DNA of 64,000 nt from Salipiger thiooxidans (GTDB taxonomy: Bacteria > Pseudomonadota > Alphaproteobacteria > Rhodobacterales > Rhodobacteraceae): the NCBI RefSeq assembly GCF_900102075.1, contig NZ_FNAV01000007.1, positions 62,001 to 126,000 on the forward strand. The letters are read 5' to 3'. Shown one piece after another: positions 8,488-17,300 of this stretch. The notes under the pieces are model-generated. The model had not been told where the DNA came from and ran no database searches. It was given only the letters and a program-made list of their open reading frames with translations. Numbering within the stretch: the first letter of the stretch is position 1; every line of letters starts with the position of its first letter. The position numbers and the translations under genes were made by a program.

Positions 8488-8862
8488 TTGCGGCTCCTCG
8501 GGATCATCACACGGGCGCTTTTGCTTCTGGCGCTGATCGGTACGGGCATCGTGCCGACCGGTTTCATGCGCGTGTCCGGTCCCGAGGGGATGCGCCTCGT
8601 GCTCTGCACCGGGGATGGCCCGCGGGAGATCTTCGTCGATGCCAGCGGTGCGCCAATCCCGGAGGAGGCCCCGGACGATGATCACCGGACGGCCTCCTGC
8701 ATCCTGTCGGGGCTGGTGCCGCCCCTGTCTCCCGATCTCGTCGTCGCCCCGCCGGAGGAGACGGCACGCCGGCTCGTTCTCTGGCGCAGGGAACACCAGA
8801 TCCTTGCCCGCGGCCCGCCCCTGCGCATCGCCGCAGCCCGCGCGCCGCCACGCCCTGTCTGA
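8488..8862 (+). CDS. Small secreted protein, DUF2946-like
   Basis: The protein has 124 residues. The likely start is a TTG 3 bp after the copper chaperone stop; an ATG at 8566 would remove the hydrophobic N-terminus. A signal/anchor segment (IITRALLLLALIGTGIVP) is followed by LVLCTGDGP and TASCILSGLVPP, two single cysteines separated by about 45 residues, as in DUF2946-type proteins. Translational coupling to the copper chaperone suggests a joint function in the periplasm. The family call rests on size, the Cys pattern and context. Confidence 0.5.
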   Translation: MRLLGIITRALLLLALIGTGIVPTGFMRVSGPEGMRLVLCTGDGPREIFVDASGAPIPEEAPDDDHRTASCILSGLVPPLSPDLVVAPPEETARRLVLWRREHQILARGPPLRIAAARAPPRPV

Positions 8863-8907
8863 CTTCGAAAGCTCTCGGCTCTTTCCGTCAGACAAGGACA
8901 TCCCGTC

Positions 8908-10299
8908 ATGACAACCTCCATCGACGCGGCAAGCACGCAGACGCGTGACCGCGCCTTTTATTTCGCCGCGTGGCGCTGGCATTTCTATGCCGGTCTCTAC
9001 GTCATTCCCTTTCTTCTGATGCTGGCCGTGACTGGCTTCATCATGCTCTGGATCGCGTTTTTCCAGGGCATCGGCGACGAAAAGCGAAGCGTCGTTCCCG
9101 GCCACGCGCCGCTGCCCGTCAGCGCCCTGCAATCCGCTGCCGAGGCCGCCGTTCCGGGCAGCACCGCCAGCCAGTATGTCTCTCCCCTCAGCCCTGAACA
9201 TGCCGCCGTCTTCCGGGTGAGCGCCGACGGCGTCGCCACCGGCGTCACCCTCGACCCATATACCGGAAAGGTGATGCACAGCTTCCCGTGGCGGGCGGGC
9301 TGGTACGATCTGGCCAATGACATCCACGGCACGCTGCTCATCGGCACCGCCGGAGACCTTCTGATCGAGGCCGCGGCCAGCCTCGGGCTGCTGCTGGTGA
9401 TCACCGGGCTCTACCTGCACTGGCCCCGCAACGGATCGGGCCTGCGCGAGATGCTGGTGCCGGCGCTCAACAAGCGCGGGCGGGCGCTCTGGAAGTCCCT
9501 GCACGGGGTGACGGCCTTCTGGTTCTCGATCGTGCTGGTGCTCTTCCTGATCTCGGGGCTCAGCTGGGCCGGGATCTGGGGCGAGAAGATGGTACAGGCG
9601 TGGAACACCTTCCCGGCCGAGAAATGGGGCGCGCCGCTGTCGGACGAGACCCATGCCAGCATGAACCACGAAGGCTCCCACGAGGTGCCGTGGACGCTGG
9701 AACAGACGCCGCTGCCGCTCTCGGGCTCGCTTGCCGGGACGCAGGCCATCGCAGGGCCGGTGAGCATCGACAGCGTTGCCGCCTTTGCCGATGGGCTGGG
9801 CTTTGACCGGCGCTACAACCTGAACCTGCCCGACGGATCGACCGGCGTCTGGACGATCAGCCATGACAGCATGTCGAACGACGGACCGGACCCGTCGGCG
9901 GACCGGACGATCCATATCGACCGCTACACCGGCAACGTGCTCGCCGACGTGCGCTACGCCGAATATTCCACCTATGCCAAGGCGATGGCCTGGGGCATCG
10001 CGCTGCACGAAGGCGACCTCGGGCTGTGGAACTTCGCCCTGAACACCGCCTTCATCGCGGCGATGATCTTCGTCAGCGTCTCAGGGCTGGTGCTGTGGTG
10101 GAAACGTCGCCCTGCCGGGGCAGGACGGATCGCCGCGCCGCCGGTGCCTGCGGACATGCCGATGTGGAAAGGCGCGGTGCTGGTGGCGCTGGTGCTGGCG
10201 ATGGCCTTCCCGATGGCAGGGGTGGCGCTGCTGTCGGTGATCGCCGTGGACCTGCTGGTGCTGTCCAACGCGCCGCGCCTCAAACGCGCATTGTCCTGA
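8908..10299 (+). CDS. PepSY-associated transmembrane protein (iron-regulated membrane protein type)
   Basis: The protein has 463 residues. An N-terminal helix starts at about residue 25 (YVIPFLLMLAVTGFIMLWIAF). Two PepSY-like extracytoplasmic regions follow (GVTLDPYTGKVMHS and the later IHIDRYTGNVLADV), with helices around residues 150, 205, 375 and 430. This is the usual architecture of PepSY_TM proteins, found beside TonB-dependent siderophore or copper systems and thought to help release or reduce metal at the inner membrane. It lies between the copper chaperone genes and a Crp-type regulator. The biochemical role of the family is poorly known. Confidence 0.8.
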   Translation: MTTSIDAASTQTRDRAFYFAAWRWHFYAGLYVIPFLLMLAVTGFIMLWIAFFQGIGDEKRSVVPGHAPLPVSALQSAAEAAVPGSTASQYVSPLSPEHAAVFRVSADGVATGVTLDPYTGKVMHSFPWRAGWYDLANDIHGTLLIGTAGDLLIEAAASLGLLLVITGLYLHWPRNGSGLREMLVPALNKRGRALWKSLHGVTAFWFSIVLVLFLISGLSWAGIWGEKMVQAWNTFPAEKWGAPLSDETHASMNHEGSHEVPWTLEQTPLPLSGSLAGTQAIAGPVSIDSVAAFADGLGFDRRYNLNLPDGSTGVWTISHDSMSNDGPDPSADRTIHIDRYTGNVLADVRYAEYSTYAKAMAWGIALHEGDLGLWNFALNTAFIAAMIFVSVSGLVLWWKRRPAGAGRIAAPPVPADMPMWKGAVLVALVLAMAFPMAGVALLSVIAVDLLVLSNAPRLKRALS

Positions 10300-10309
10300 G
10301 GGGGTGCCC

Positions 10310-11026
10310 ATGCAGATCGCACCGCATTCCCACGCGGGGGGGCATCCTCCGGCGACACGGCGCCTGCGCCCGGCGCTGTTCCAGGGGCTGACCACACCTG
10401 AGATGCGGCTTGTCCGCCGCGTCTTCACCGAAGACCTCTATGACGACGCTGAGGCGGTGCCCCGTGATCCGGCGCGGGCGCCCTTCGTGGGCCTTCTGCT
10501 GGACGGGTGCCTGCGCGAGGACGCCGTCTTGCAGGGCGGCGAACGTCTCTTTGCGCTGACCTTTCCCGGCGAGACGCTCTCGCCTCTCGGCCCGCGCCGA
10601 CGCAGGGGGCGGCTCAGCGCCATCGGCGCGGTGCAGCTGCTGACCTGTGACCGGGACGGGTTCGAGCGGATCGCGCAGGAAGTGCCGCGCCTGCGGCTCA
10701 ACCTGCTCGGGCTGGTGCAGGAGCATCTGACCGAAGCGCAACGCTGGCAGGTCCTGCTGGGCCGCAAAAGCGCATCCGAGCGGGTCGCCTCCATGCTGAA
10801 CTGGTTTCACGCCCGGCAGGGCGCCCCCGCCGAGCTGCATCTGCCGGTGACCCGAACCGAACTGGGGCAGATGGCGGGCCTCACCATGGAAACCGTGTCG
10901 CGGCAGGTCCGCGCGCTCGAGAAAGCCGGCGTCATCGACCTGCCGCTGCCAAGCCGTGTCCGGGTGATCGACCCGGGCGCGCTGCACTCCCTGTCCGGCG
11001 ATGCCCAACCTCAGCGCCTTCATTGA
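10310..11026 (+). CDS. Crp/Fnr-family transcriptional regulator
   Basis: The protein has 238 residues. The ATG at 10310 is preceded by GAGGGGG at a good distance, which favours it over the GTG at 10304. A cyclic-nucleotide-binding-like beta-roll occupies the first ~130 residues, then a dimerisation helix and a C-terminal winged helix (TRTELGQMAGLTMETVSRQVRALEKAGVI, residues ~180-210). The N-terminus has no cysteines, so it cannot carry the Fnr [4Fe-4S] cluster. It has a short His-containing tail (APHSHAGGH) instead. It is 11 bp downstream of the PepSY gene and 14 bp upstream of the FecB-like gene, so it probably controls this island. Confidence 0.85.
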   Translation: MQIAPHSHAGGHPPATRRLRPALFQGLTTPEMRLVRRVFTEDLYDDAEAVPRDPARAPFVGLLLDGCLREDAVLQGGERLFALTFPGETLSPLGPRRRRGRLSAIGAVQLLTCDRDGFERIAQEVPRLRLNLLGLVQEHLTEAQRWQVLLGRKSASERVASMLNWFHARQGAPAELHLPVTRTELGQMAGLTMETVSRQVRALEKAGVIDLPLPSRVRVIDPGALHSLSGDAQPQRLH

Positions 11027-11040
11027 TCAAAGGAAACACC

Positions 11041-12126
11041 ATGAAACACCTGACCATTCCCGCCCTCGCCCTGCTGTCGCTGAGCGCGCCTGCCTGGGCC
11101 GAGATCACCATCACCGACCTGCGCGGCCGCGAGGTGACGCTCGAGGCCCCCGCGCAGGAAGTGCTGCTGGGCTTCTACTACGAGGATTTCCTTGCCGTGA
11201 CGGGGACCGGCGCAGTGGACCGGATCGTCGGCCTGTCGCGCGGGCCCTGGGCCGAGTGGCGCCCGAAGCAGTGGGAGATCTACACCGCCGCCTTCCCGCA
11301 GCTGGCCGATCTGCCCGACGTCGGCGACACCGAAAGCAGCACCTTCTCCATCGAGACGGCGCTGGCGACGGACCCGGACCTCGTGATCCTCGCCGGCTGG
11401 CAATACGACTCCCTTGGCGAGTCGGCGCAGCAGTTCGACACGGCGGGCATCCCCGTTCTGGTACTCGACTACAACGCGCAGACGCTGGACGCGCATCTTG
11501 CCTCGACCCGCGCGCTGGGAAAGGCAATGGGCACCGAGGACCGGGCCGAGGCGCTCGCAACCCTCTATGAGGACATGACCGCCGACACCGCCGCCCGCGT
11601 CGAGACCGCGACAAGCGCCCCGAAGGTCTATGTCGAGCTGGCGCAGAAGGGCCCGGACGAGGTCGGCAACACCTACGCGGGCGGCATGTGGGGCGGCGTG
11701 ATCGACCGGCTTGGCGGGACCAACATCGCCAATGGCCAGATCGAGAACTGGGGGCCGCTGTCGCCCGAATACGTGCTGGCCGAGGCGCCCGAGGTGATCT
11801 TCCTGTCGGGCTCCGAGTGGCTGAACCGGCCTGCCGCCGTGCCGCTGGGCTTTGCCGCCGACCCGGCGCTCGCGCAGGAGCGCATGGCCGCCTATCTCGC
11901 GCGTCCGGGCTGGTCCGATCTGCCCGCCGTGCAGGACGGCGAGGTCTACGGCATCTACCATGGCGGATCGCGCACCCTGTCGGACTTCGCCTACTTCCGC
12001 TTCATCGGCAAAGCGCTGCACCCCGAGGCGTTCGCTGACGTGGACCCGCAGGCAGAGCTGGCACAGTTCTACGCCGACTGGCTGCCGATCACGCTGGACG
12101 GCACCTTCATGATGCACGCGGAATGA
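11041..12126 (+). CDS. Iron-chelate/cobalamin-type ABC transporter substrate-binding protein
   Basis: The protein has 361 residues with a signal peptide ending at SAPAWA-E. The mature part begins ITITDLRGREVTLEAPAQEV, the classic opening of class III (FecB/BtuF) binding proteins, and shows the paired lobes joined by a long helix (around ALGKAMGTEDRAEALATLYEDM). It captures a metal chelate in the periplasm for the permease and ATPase encoded next, whose start overlaps this stop by 4 bp. No outer-membrane receptor gene is in the window. Siderophore, haem or cobalamin remain possible; iron is favoured by the PepSY neighbour. Confidence 0.82.
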   Translation: MKHLTIPALALLSLSAPAWAEITITDLRGREVTLEAPAQEVLLGFYYEDFLAVTGTGAVDRIVGLSRGPWAEWRPKQWEIYTAAFPQLADLPDVGDTESSTFSIETALATDPDLVILAGWQYDSLGESAQQFDTAGIPVLVLDYNAQTLDAHLASTRALGKAMGTEDRAEALATLYEDMTADTAARVETATSAPKVYVELAQKGPDEVGNTYAGGMWGGVIDRLGGTNIANGQIENWGPLSPEYVLAEAPEVIFLSGSEWLNRPAAVPLGFAADPALAQERMAAYLARPGWSDLPAVQDGEVYGIYHGGSRTLSDFAYFRFIGKALHPEAFADVDPQAELAQFYADWLPITLDGTFMMHAE

Positions 12127-13166
12127 GCCTTGTCGCGACGGAACGGAGCGGTTTCGGCCGCTCCGGCCTGACCCGGGCGGCGGCGGTGATGGCCGCCTTC
12201 GCCGTTCTGAGCGCGCTGATGGTGGCGGATCTCGTAACCGGTCCGGCGGGGCTGTCCCTGGACGAGGTGCTGCGCGGCTTGCAGGACGGTCCCGCCGGAA
12301 GTGACCGCCGTCTCGCCACGATCCTGTGGCACCTGCGCATGCCGCAGACTCTGATGGCGGCGCTGGTGGGCTCTGCGCTGGGGATCGCGGGGCTGCTGAT
12401 GCAGACCATCCTCGCGAACCCTCTGGCCAGCCCCTACACGCTGGGGTTTTCCGCCGCGGCGGGCTTCGGCGCGGCGCTGGTGATCCTGTTCGGCACCGCG
12501 CTGCCGGTCGCCACCTGGATCGGCATTCCCGTCGCCGCCTTTGCCGCGACGCTCATCGCTGCCGGGTTGGTACAGCTGGTGGCGCGCTACCGGGGCGCCT
12601 CGCCCGAGATGCTGGTGCTGGCGGGCATCGCCGTGCTGTTCTTCTTCCAGTCGCTGCAATCGCTGCTGCAATTCATGGCCGCGCCCGAGGTGTTGCAACA
12701 GATCGTCTTCTGGCTCTTCGGCAGCCTGCTGAAGGCGACATGGACCAGCGTCAAGGTGCTCACGGCGATCCTGCTGCTGACGCTGCCCTTCGTGCTGCGC
12801 GAGGTCTGGAGCCTGACCGCGCTGCGCCTCGGGGATGGCAACGCGGCGAGCCTCGGGCTCGATGTCGCTGCGCTGCGCCGCCGGGTGCTGGTAATGGTGG
12901 CGCTGCTGACCGCAGGCGCGGTGAGCTTCACCGGCACCATCGGCTTTGTCGGGCTGATCGCGCCGCATGTGGGCCGGGCGCTGGTCGGCGAGGATCACCG
13001 TTTCGGCCTGCCGATGGCGGGGATCATGGGGTCCATCGTCCTCGTCGCGGCCTCGGTGACCGGCAAGATCCTGTCGCCCGGCGCGGTCATTCCCGTCGGC
13101 ATCATCACCGCCGTCGCGGGCATACCCATGCTGCTGGGCGTCATCCTGATGAAAGGCCGGACATGA
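12123..13166 (+). CDS. FecCD-family ABC transporter permease
   Basis: The protein has 347 residues with about nine to ten membrane helices. Family features include LRMPQTLMAALVGSALGIAGLLMQ, NPLASPYTLGFSAAAGFGAAL and the C-terminal coupling region TGTIGFVGLIAPHVGRALVGEDHR, which contacts the ATPase. It transports the metal chelate across the inner membrane. Start and stop overlap its neighbours by 4 bp (ATGA) on both sides, so the three subunits are translationally coupled. Confidence 0.9.
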   Translation: MSLVATERSGFGRSGLTRAAAVMAAFAVLSALMVADLVTGPAGLSLDEVLRGLQDGPAGSDRRLATILWHLRMPQTLMAALVGSALGIAGLLMQTILANPLASPYTLGFSAAAGFGAALVILFGTALPVATWIGIPVAAFAATLIAAGLVQLVARYRGASPEMLVLAGIAVLFFFQSLQSLLQFMAAPEVLQQIVFWLFGSLLKATWTSVKVLTAILLLTLPFVLREVWSLTALRLGDGNAASLGLDVAALRRRVLVMVALLTAGAVSFTGTIGFVGLIAPHVGRALVGEDHRFGLPMAGIMGSIVLVAASVTGKILSPGAVIPVGIITAVAGIPMLLGVILMKGRT

Positions 13167-13975
13167 TCCTCAGGGAGTTTCGCGTCTGGGCGGGCCGTCG
13201 CTGTCTGCTGGACATCCCCGGGCTCGAGTTGCCGTCACGCGGGCTCGTCGCTGTGATCGGACCGAACGGCGCCGGCAAGTCGACGCTGTTGAAGGCGCTG
13301 GCGGGGGTGATCCCGCATGACGGCGACAAGTTGCTGGACGAAGGCTGGCCGGTCCCTTCGAGGATCGGCTACCTGCCGCAGGATTTCACCGTCAGCGCCG
13401 CCATGACGGTTGCGGAATGCGTGCTTCTCGGTCGCCGCGAGAGGCTCGGCTGGTGGATCACCGCCCACGACAGGGCCGAGGTTGCCCGTGTCCTCGCCCG
13501 TATGGACTTGTCGGAGCTTGCGGGCGCGCGCATGGACCGCCTGTCCGGCGGTCAGCAACAGCGCGTCCTGCTGGCACAGCGGCTGCTGCGCGACCCACGC
13601 CTGCTGATCCTCGACGAGCCGACGAGTGCGCTCGACCTGCACCACCAACTCAAGGTGCTCTCGCATCTGCGGCAGCTTTCGAAGGAACGGCTGGTCATCG
13701 CCGCACTGCACGACCTGACGCTCGCGGGGCGCTTCGCCGAACGGATCGTGCTGATCGAGGGTGGCACCCTCGGCGTTGCGGGCGCGCCGGGAGACGTGCT
13801 GCAGTCGGTCCACCTCGACCACGTCTATTCGATCGACAGCCAGATCATGGCAGACCGCTGCGGCGCGCCCGTCGTGATCGCGCACCATGCGGAAGAGCAC
13901 CAGCCAGTTCTGAGCGATCGGGGCGCAAAGCGGGGGACCGAACCGGTCAGAGAAGGCAGCCCGGACAGAACCTGA
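13163..13975 (+). CDS. FecE-type ABC transporter ATP-binding protein
   Basis: The protein has 270 residues. Walker A GPNGAGKS is near residue 35, then a Q-loop (LPQDFTV), signature LSGGQQQR, Walker B LLILDEPTSALD and H-loop ALHDL. It energises the preceding FecCD-type permease. The start is the ATG overlapping the permease stop; the same frame is open far upstream but that is inside the permease gene. The last ~30 residues (after VIAHHAEEHQPV) are polar, not typical of the family, and abut a transposon-scarred region, so the natural C-terminus may have been altered. Confidence 0.88.
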   Translation: MILREFRVWAGRRCLLDIPGLELPSRGLVAVIGPNGAGKSTLLKALAGVIPHDGDKLLDEGWPVPSRIGYLPQDFTVSAAMTVAECVLLGRRERLGWWITAHDRAEVARVLARMDLSELAGARMDRLSGGQQQRVLLAQRLLRDPRLLILDEPTSALDLHHQLKVLSHLRQLSKERLVIAALHDLTLAGRFAERIVLIEGGTLGVAGAPGDVLQSVHLDHVYSIDSQIMADRCGAPVVIAHHAEEHQPVLSDRGAKRGTEPVREGSPDRT

Positions 13976-14345
13976 AGCCCGGAAGTCAGCCCTTGCCGCG
14001 GCTCAATTGGGCCTGGCTCCGGTCCTCCGCTGCGTCCGGTACGAAGGTCTGCCATGAGCCGGGAGTGCCTCTGCGCCCGGGACGAAAACGCGTATGGCGC
14101 TAATGCATCGCGGCATCTTCGTCGCGACGCATCTGCGCTGTCGCGTTCACTGGATGAGAAACGCGGTTGCCCATGCTCCGGCCAAGCGGCGCCGGGCCGT
14201 GGCCGCAATGCTGAAGACGATCTACGCGCAGGAAAACAAGGCGGATACCCAAGTCCGGTGGGAGGTTGTGGCCGACGCGCTGCGCGGGAAGCAGGCGAGG
14301 CTCGGCGCCCTGGACCTCTCCGAAGGTCGGCGCTCTTGCACCATC
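13976..14345 (+). pseudogene. IS256-family transposase fragment (C-terminal half) in an otherwise empty spacer
   Basis: From about 14124 to 14330 the plus strand reads RCRVHWMRNAVAHAPAKRRR, AMLKTIYAQENKAD and WEVVADALRGKQARLGAL, which is the C-terminal part of IS256 transposases. The frame breaks after about 14335 and the final NPLERxN motif is absent. No gene is visible in 13976-14123 or in 14346-14550. This fragment complements the N-terminal half at 6.6-7.1 kb and has the same orientation. Confidence 0.7.
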
Positions 14346-14552
14346 TCTCGGGGCACCTCCCCATGAGCGCAAGCGAACTCTCCATCGAGACCGACAGCCC
14401 TTGCAGGCAGAGAATCACTTAACTCGGTTGGGTTGTCGCTGGTGGTCCCGGGGAAAGGTGGCAGGCCGTCCTTTCAAAAGAGTTTTGGGCTCGGAAGTCA
14501 GCCTTATCGGGCAAATATTGAAGACTTGTCACGCTCGAAAGCGGGTGATTGA

Positions 14553-14578
14553 TTTAATGGACGGATTGGTCTAATAAA
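14553..14578. promoter_or_regulatory. Putative AcuR operator
   Basis: An imperfect inverted repeat, TTTAATGGAC-N6-GTCTAATAAA, has 8 of 10 positions matched and ends 4 bp before the acuR start codon. A TetR-family repressor of this type usually represses its own operon from such a site. The overlap with the ribosome-binding region (AAAGG at 14576-14580) means bound AcuR would also sit at the initiation region. The assignment is by position and symmetry only. Confidence 0.55.
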
Positions 14579-14582
14579 GGGC

Positions 14583-15272
14583 ATGACCACGACCGGCTCG
14601 CCCCTCACTTCCACCGACAAGCCCCGGCGCGGACGTCCGCGCGGTGCGCCGGAGGCGTCGGAGGCGCGGCAAAAGCTGATCCGCGCCGGGCTCGAGCACC
14701 TGACCGAAAAGGGCTACTCTGCGGTCGGCGTGGACGAGCTCCTCAAGGCCGCGGGCGTGCCGAAGGGCAGCTTCTATCACCACTTCAAGAGCAAGGCCGA
14801 CTTTGGCCTCACGCTTGTCACTGCCTATAACGACTACTTCGTGGAGCTGCTCGACCGCGCCTTCCTCGATGAGGCGCGCGCGCCGCTCGACAGGCTCCGG
14901 GTCTTCACCGACGCGGCCGCGGAGGGAATGGCCCGACACGGCTTCCGCCGCGGCTGTCTCGTCGGCAATCTCGGGCAAGAGATGGGCGCGCTGCCGGATG
15001 ACTTCCGCGCCGCCCTGACCGGCGTGCTCGAGGGCTGGCAGACCCGCACCACGCGCCTGCTGCGCGAGGCGCAGGCGCAGGGGCAAATCGGGCCGGACCT
15101 CGACCCGGAAGCCCTCGCAGAGACCTTCTGGATCGGCTGGGAGGGCGCGGTCCTGCGCGCCAAGCTCGAGCTGCGCCCCGAGCCGCTGCACCGCTTCGCC
15201 GCCACCTTCTTCTGTCTCATCGAAAACCGATCCCCCACGATCACCCAGAAAGCTGAAAGGACCCAACCATGA
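14583..15272 (+). CDS. acuR: TetR-family acrylate-responsive repressor AcuR
   Basis: The protein has 229 residues. The N-terminal TetR helix-turn-helix reads [27 protein letters not shown] (about residues 43-70). It is followed by a ligand domain with [20 protein letters not shown], a stretch typical of the AcuR/YxaF subgroup. In Rhodobacter sphaeroides AcuR represses acuR-acuI-dddL and is released by acrylate formed from DMSP. Here it overlaps acuI by 4 bp (ATGA), strongly supporting the name. The ribosome-binding site for the chosen ATG is very close, so a slightly different start or leaderless initiation is possible. Confidence 0.85.
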   Translation: MTTTGSPLTSTDKPRRGRPRGAPEASEARQKLIRAGLEHLTEKGYSAVGVDELLKAAGVPKGSFYHHFKSKADFGLTLVTAYNDYFVELLDRAFLDEARAPLDRLRVFTDAAAEGMARHGFRRGCLVGNLGQEMGALPDDFRAALTGVLEGWQTRTTRLLREAQAQGQIGPDLDPEALAETFWIGWEGAVLRAKLELRPEPLHRFAATFFCLIENRSPTITQKAERTQP

Positions 15273-16249
15273 AGGCCATCCTGATCGAAAAGCCTGACGA
15301 CACGCAGACCGTCTCGGTAAGCGAGGTCTCTGAGACGCAGCTGCCCGAGGGCGATGTGCTGGTCGACGTCGCCTACTCGACGCTGAACTACAAGGACGCG
15401 CTGGCGATCACCGGCGCCGCGCCGGTGGTGCGCAGCTTCCCGATGGTACCTGGCATCGACTTTACCGGCACCGTCGCCGAGAGCAGCCATCCCGATTTCA
15501 AGCCCGGCGACCGCGTCGTGCTGAACGGCTGGGGCGTGGGCGAGGTGCATTGGGGCGGTTTGGCCGAACGTGCCCGGGTCAAGGGCGACTGGCTGGTGCC
15601 GCTGCCCGAGGCAATCGACCTGCGGCAGGCGGCGGCGATCGGCACGGCGGGCTATACCGCGATGCTCTGCGTGCTGGCTCTGGAGCGGCAGGGGGTGACC
15701 CCCGACAAGGGCGAGATCGTCGTCAGCGGCGCCGCAGGGGGCGTCGGCAGCGTCGCCACGGCGCTTCTGGCAGCGAAGGGCTACGAAGTGGCGGCGGTCA
15801 CCGGCCGTGCCTCCGAAGCGGACTACCTGCGCGGCCTTGGTGCCGCCTCGGTGATCGACCGCGCCGAGCTGACCGGCAAGACCCGTGCGCTGGCCAAGGA
15901 ACGCTGGGCCGGGGGGATCGACGTGGCGGGCAGCACCGTTCTCGCCAACATGCTCTCGATGATGAAATACCGCGGTGTCGTCGCAGCCTGCGGGCTGGCG
16001 GCGGGCATGGACCTGCCGGCCTCGGTCGCGCCGTTCATCCTGCGCGGCGTGACGCTGGCCGGTGTGGACAGCGTGATGTGTCCCAAGCCCGACCGGCTCG
16101 AAGCATGGTCGCGCCTGTCCTCCGACCTCGACCTCGGCAAGCTTGAGGAGATGAGCACCGAGCTGCCTTTTGACAAGGTCGTTGAGACCGCGCAGAGGTT
16201 CCTCAAGGGGGAAGTCCGTGGGCGCATCATAGTTCCCGTAACCGCCTGA
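15269..16249 (+). CDS. acuI: Acrylyl-CoA reductase (NADPH) AcuI
   Basis: The protein is a 326-residue zinc-independent medium-chain reductase. The YhdH/AcuI signature is clear: [13 protein letters not shown] near residue 38, PGIDFTGTV near residue 60, the cofactor-binding [12 protein letters not shown] near residue 153, and GVDSVMCP near residue 266. The enzyme reduces acryloyl-CoA to propionyl-CoA and so detoxifies acrylate arising from DMSP cleavage. It is coupled to acuR. No DMSP lyase gene (dddL, dddP, dddQ) follows; the next sequence is a degraded TRAP transporter. Confidence 0.92.
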   Translation: MKAILIEKPDDTQTVSVSEVSETQLPEGDVLVDVAYSTLNYKDALAITGAAPVVRSFPMVPGIDFTGTVAESSHPDFKPGDRVVLNGWGVGEVHWGGLAERARVKGDWLVPLPEAIDLRQAAAIGTAGYTAMLCVLALERQGVTPDKGEIVVSGAAGGVGSVATALLAAKGYEVAAVTGRASEADYLRGLGAASVIDRAELTGKTRALAKERWAGGIDVAGSTVLANMLSMMKYRGVVAACGLAAGMDLPASVAPFILRGVTLAGVDSVMCPKPDRLEAWSRLSSDLDLGKLEEMSTELPFDKVVETAQRFLKGEVRGRIIVPVTA

Positions 16250-16361
16250 TCCTTGCCGGGCGCAGGCTCAGATGAGGTATCTGGCTTGCGCCCGACTTCC
16301 AACGTCAGGCCCTAGACCGGATGACCGGGGTACCAGCTGACTGGGCTGGCGGTCTAGGGCC

Positions 16362-16848
16362 GAGCGTCGCGCCGCCCTGCTGCGCGGGCTGCCGCAGCTG
16401 GGGGCGCCGCTGCTGGTGTTTGTGCCAAGGTGCCGGGCATCGCCACCCCCACCGACACCGCCGGCATGGTGGTGCTCTACACCGCCGTGCCCGGCGCGCT
16501 GGTCTACCGCGAGCTGACGCCCCGCGCCGTCCTCGACGCCGCCATCGGCGCTGTGCTGACACCGGGCGCGATCATGATGACCGGCGCTACCAGCCAGGCC
16601 TTCTGCTCGCTGGTGATCATGGGCGGTGCCGGGCGAATGATCCAGGAGCTGCTGCTGTCGATCAGTCAGAACCGCTACGTGCTGCCGATGGTGATCAACG
16701 TCGCGCTGCTGATCCTCGGCACCTCGATGGACCCGCTGCCGGTGATGCTGATCCTGTCGGCAATCCTCTTCCCGCTGATGTCGGGGCTGGGGGTGGACCC
16801 GGAGCAACTTGGCGACGTCACGGTGTTCATTCCCGACCAACTCTTGCA
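16362..16848 (+). pseudogene. Relic of a TRAP transporter large permease (DctM)
   Basis: RAALLRGLPQLGAPLLVFV at 16368-16424 is followed, in another frame, by PGIATPTDTAGMVVLYTAV, then by helices ending in VINVALLILGTSMDPLPVML and LFPLMSGLGVDPEQLGDV. This is the C-terminal half of a DctM permease with a frameshift near 16425. The N-terminal half and the last helix are missing. It lies 110 bp after acuI and may once have been part of an acrylate/DMSP-related transport operon. Confidence 0.72.
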
Positions 16849-16904
16849 AAACTGCAGGAGACGACCCCATGCGCCTGACCCACAGTCCCGCGGTCGCCGG
16901 CAAG

Positions 16905-17230
16905 TTCAACACGTGGCGCATTACGTGGTGACCGCCGATTTCGGGCTCGCGCTCGACAAGGAAGGGATTTCCGAAGCCGCCTGGGATGCGCTGCCCACCG
17001 AGCAGCAGGAGCTACTGCAGACCACCTTCGACGAGATGGAAGAGACCGCCTATTCCGCGGCCGGCAACTCGGGCAAGGAAAAGGACCTCGCCGCCCGGGC
17101 CGAGGCCAACGGCCCGGACCCGGTCATCGACTCGACGCCTCGTCGCTGGCGGAACGACTGGCGCCGCTGAACGCGCGGCTTGCCAACGAGGTCTTCCGTG
17201 ACGGCGCCTGGGCGACGATCCAGTCGCCGG
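16905..17230 (+). pseudogene. Relic of a TRAP transporter substrate-binding protein (DctP)
   Basis: The segment reads AHYVVTADFGLALDK, AWDALPTEQQELLQTTFDEM and AARAEANGPDPVID, the C-terminal helix-rich region of DctP proteins. After about 17130 the reading moves to another frame (ERLAPLNARLANEVF). Signal peptide and ligand-binding core are absent. The order DctM then DctP in one direction, both broken, shows a decayed TRAP operon. The remaining bases up to 17300 show nothing else. Confidence 0.65.
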
Positions 17231-17300
17231 GCGCCGTCCGAGCCGTCCCCGCACCGACCCGACCAATCGCGGGGCCCCGTCACCCGCGCCCCGCCCGGCC

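Noticed and set aside
12326-13162. In-frame N-terminal extension of the FecE-type ATPase
   Set aside because: It lies inside the permease gene and encodes no conserved sequence; the ATG at 13163 overlaps the permease stop as expected.
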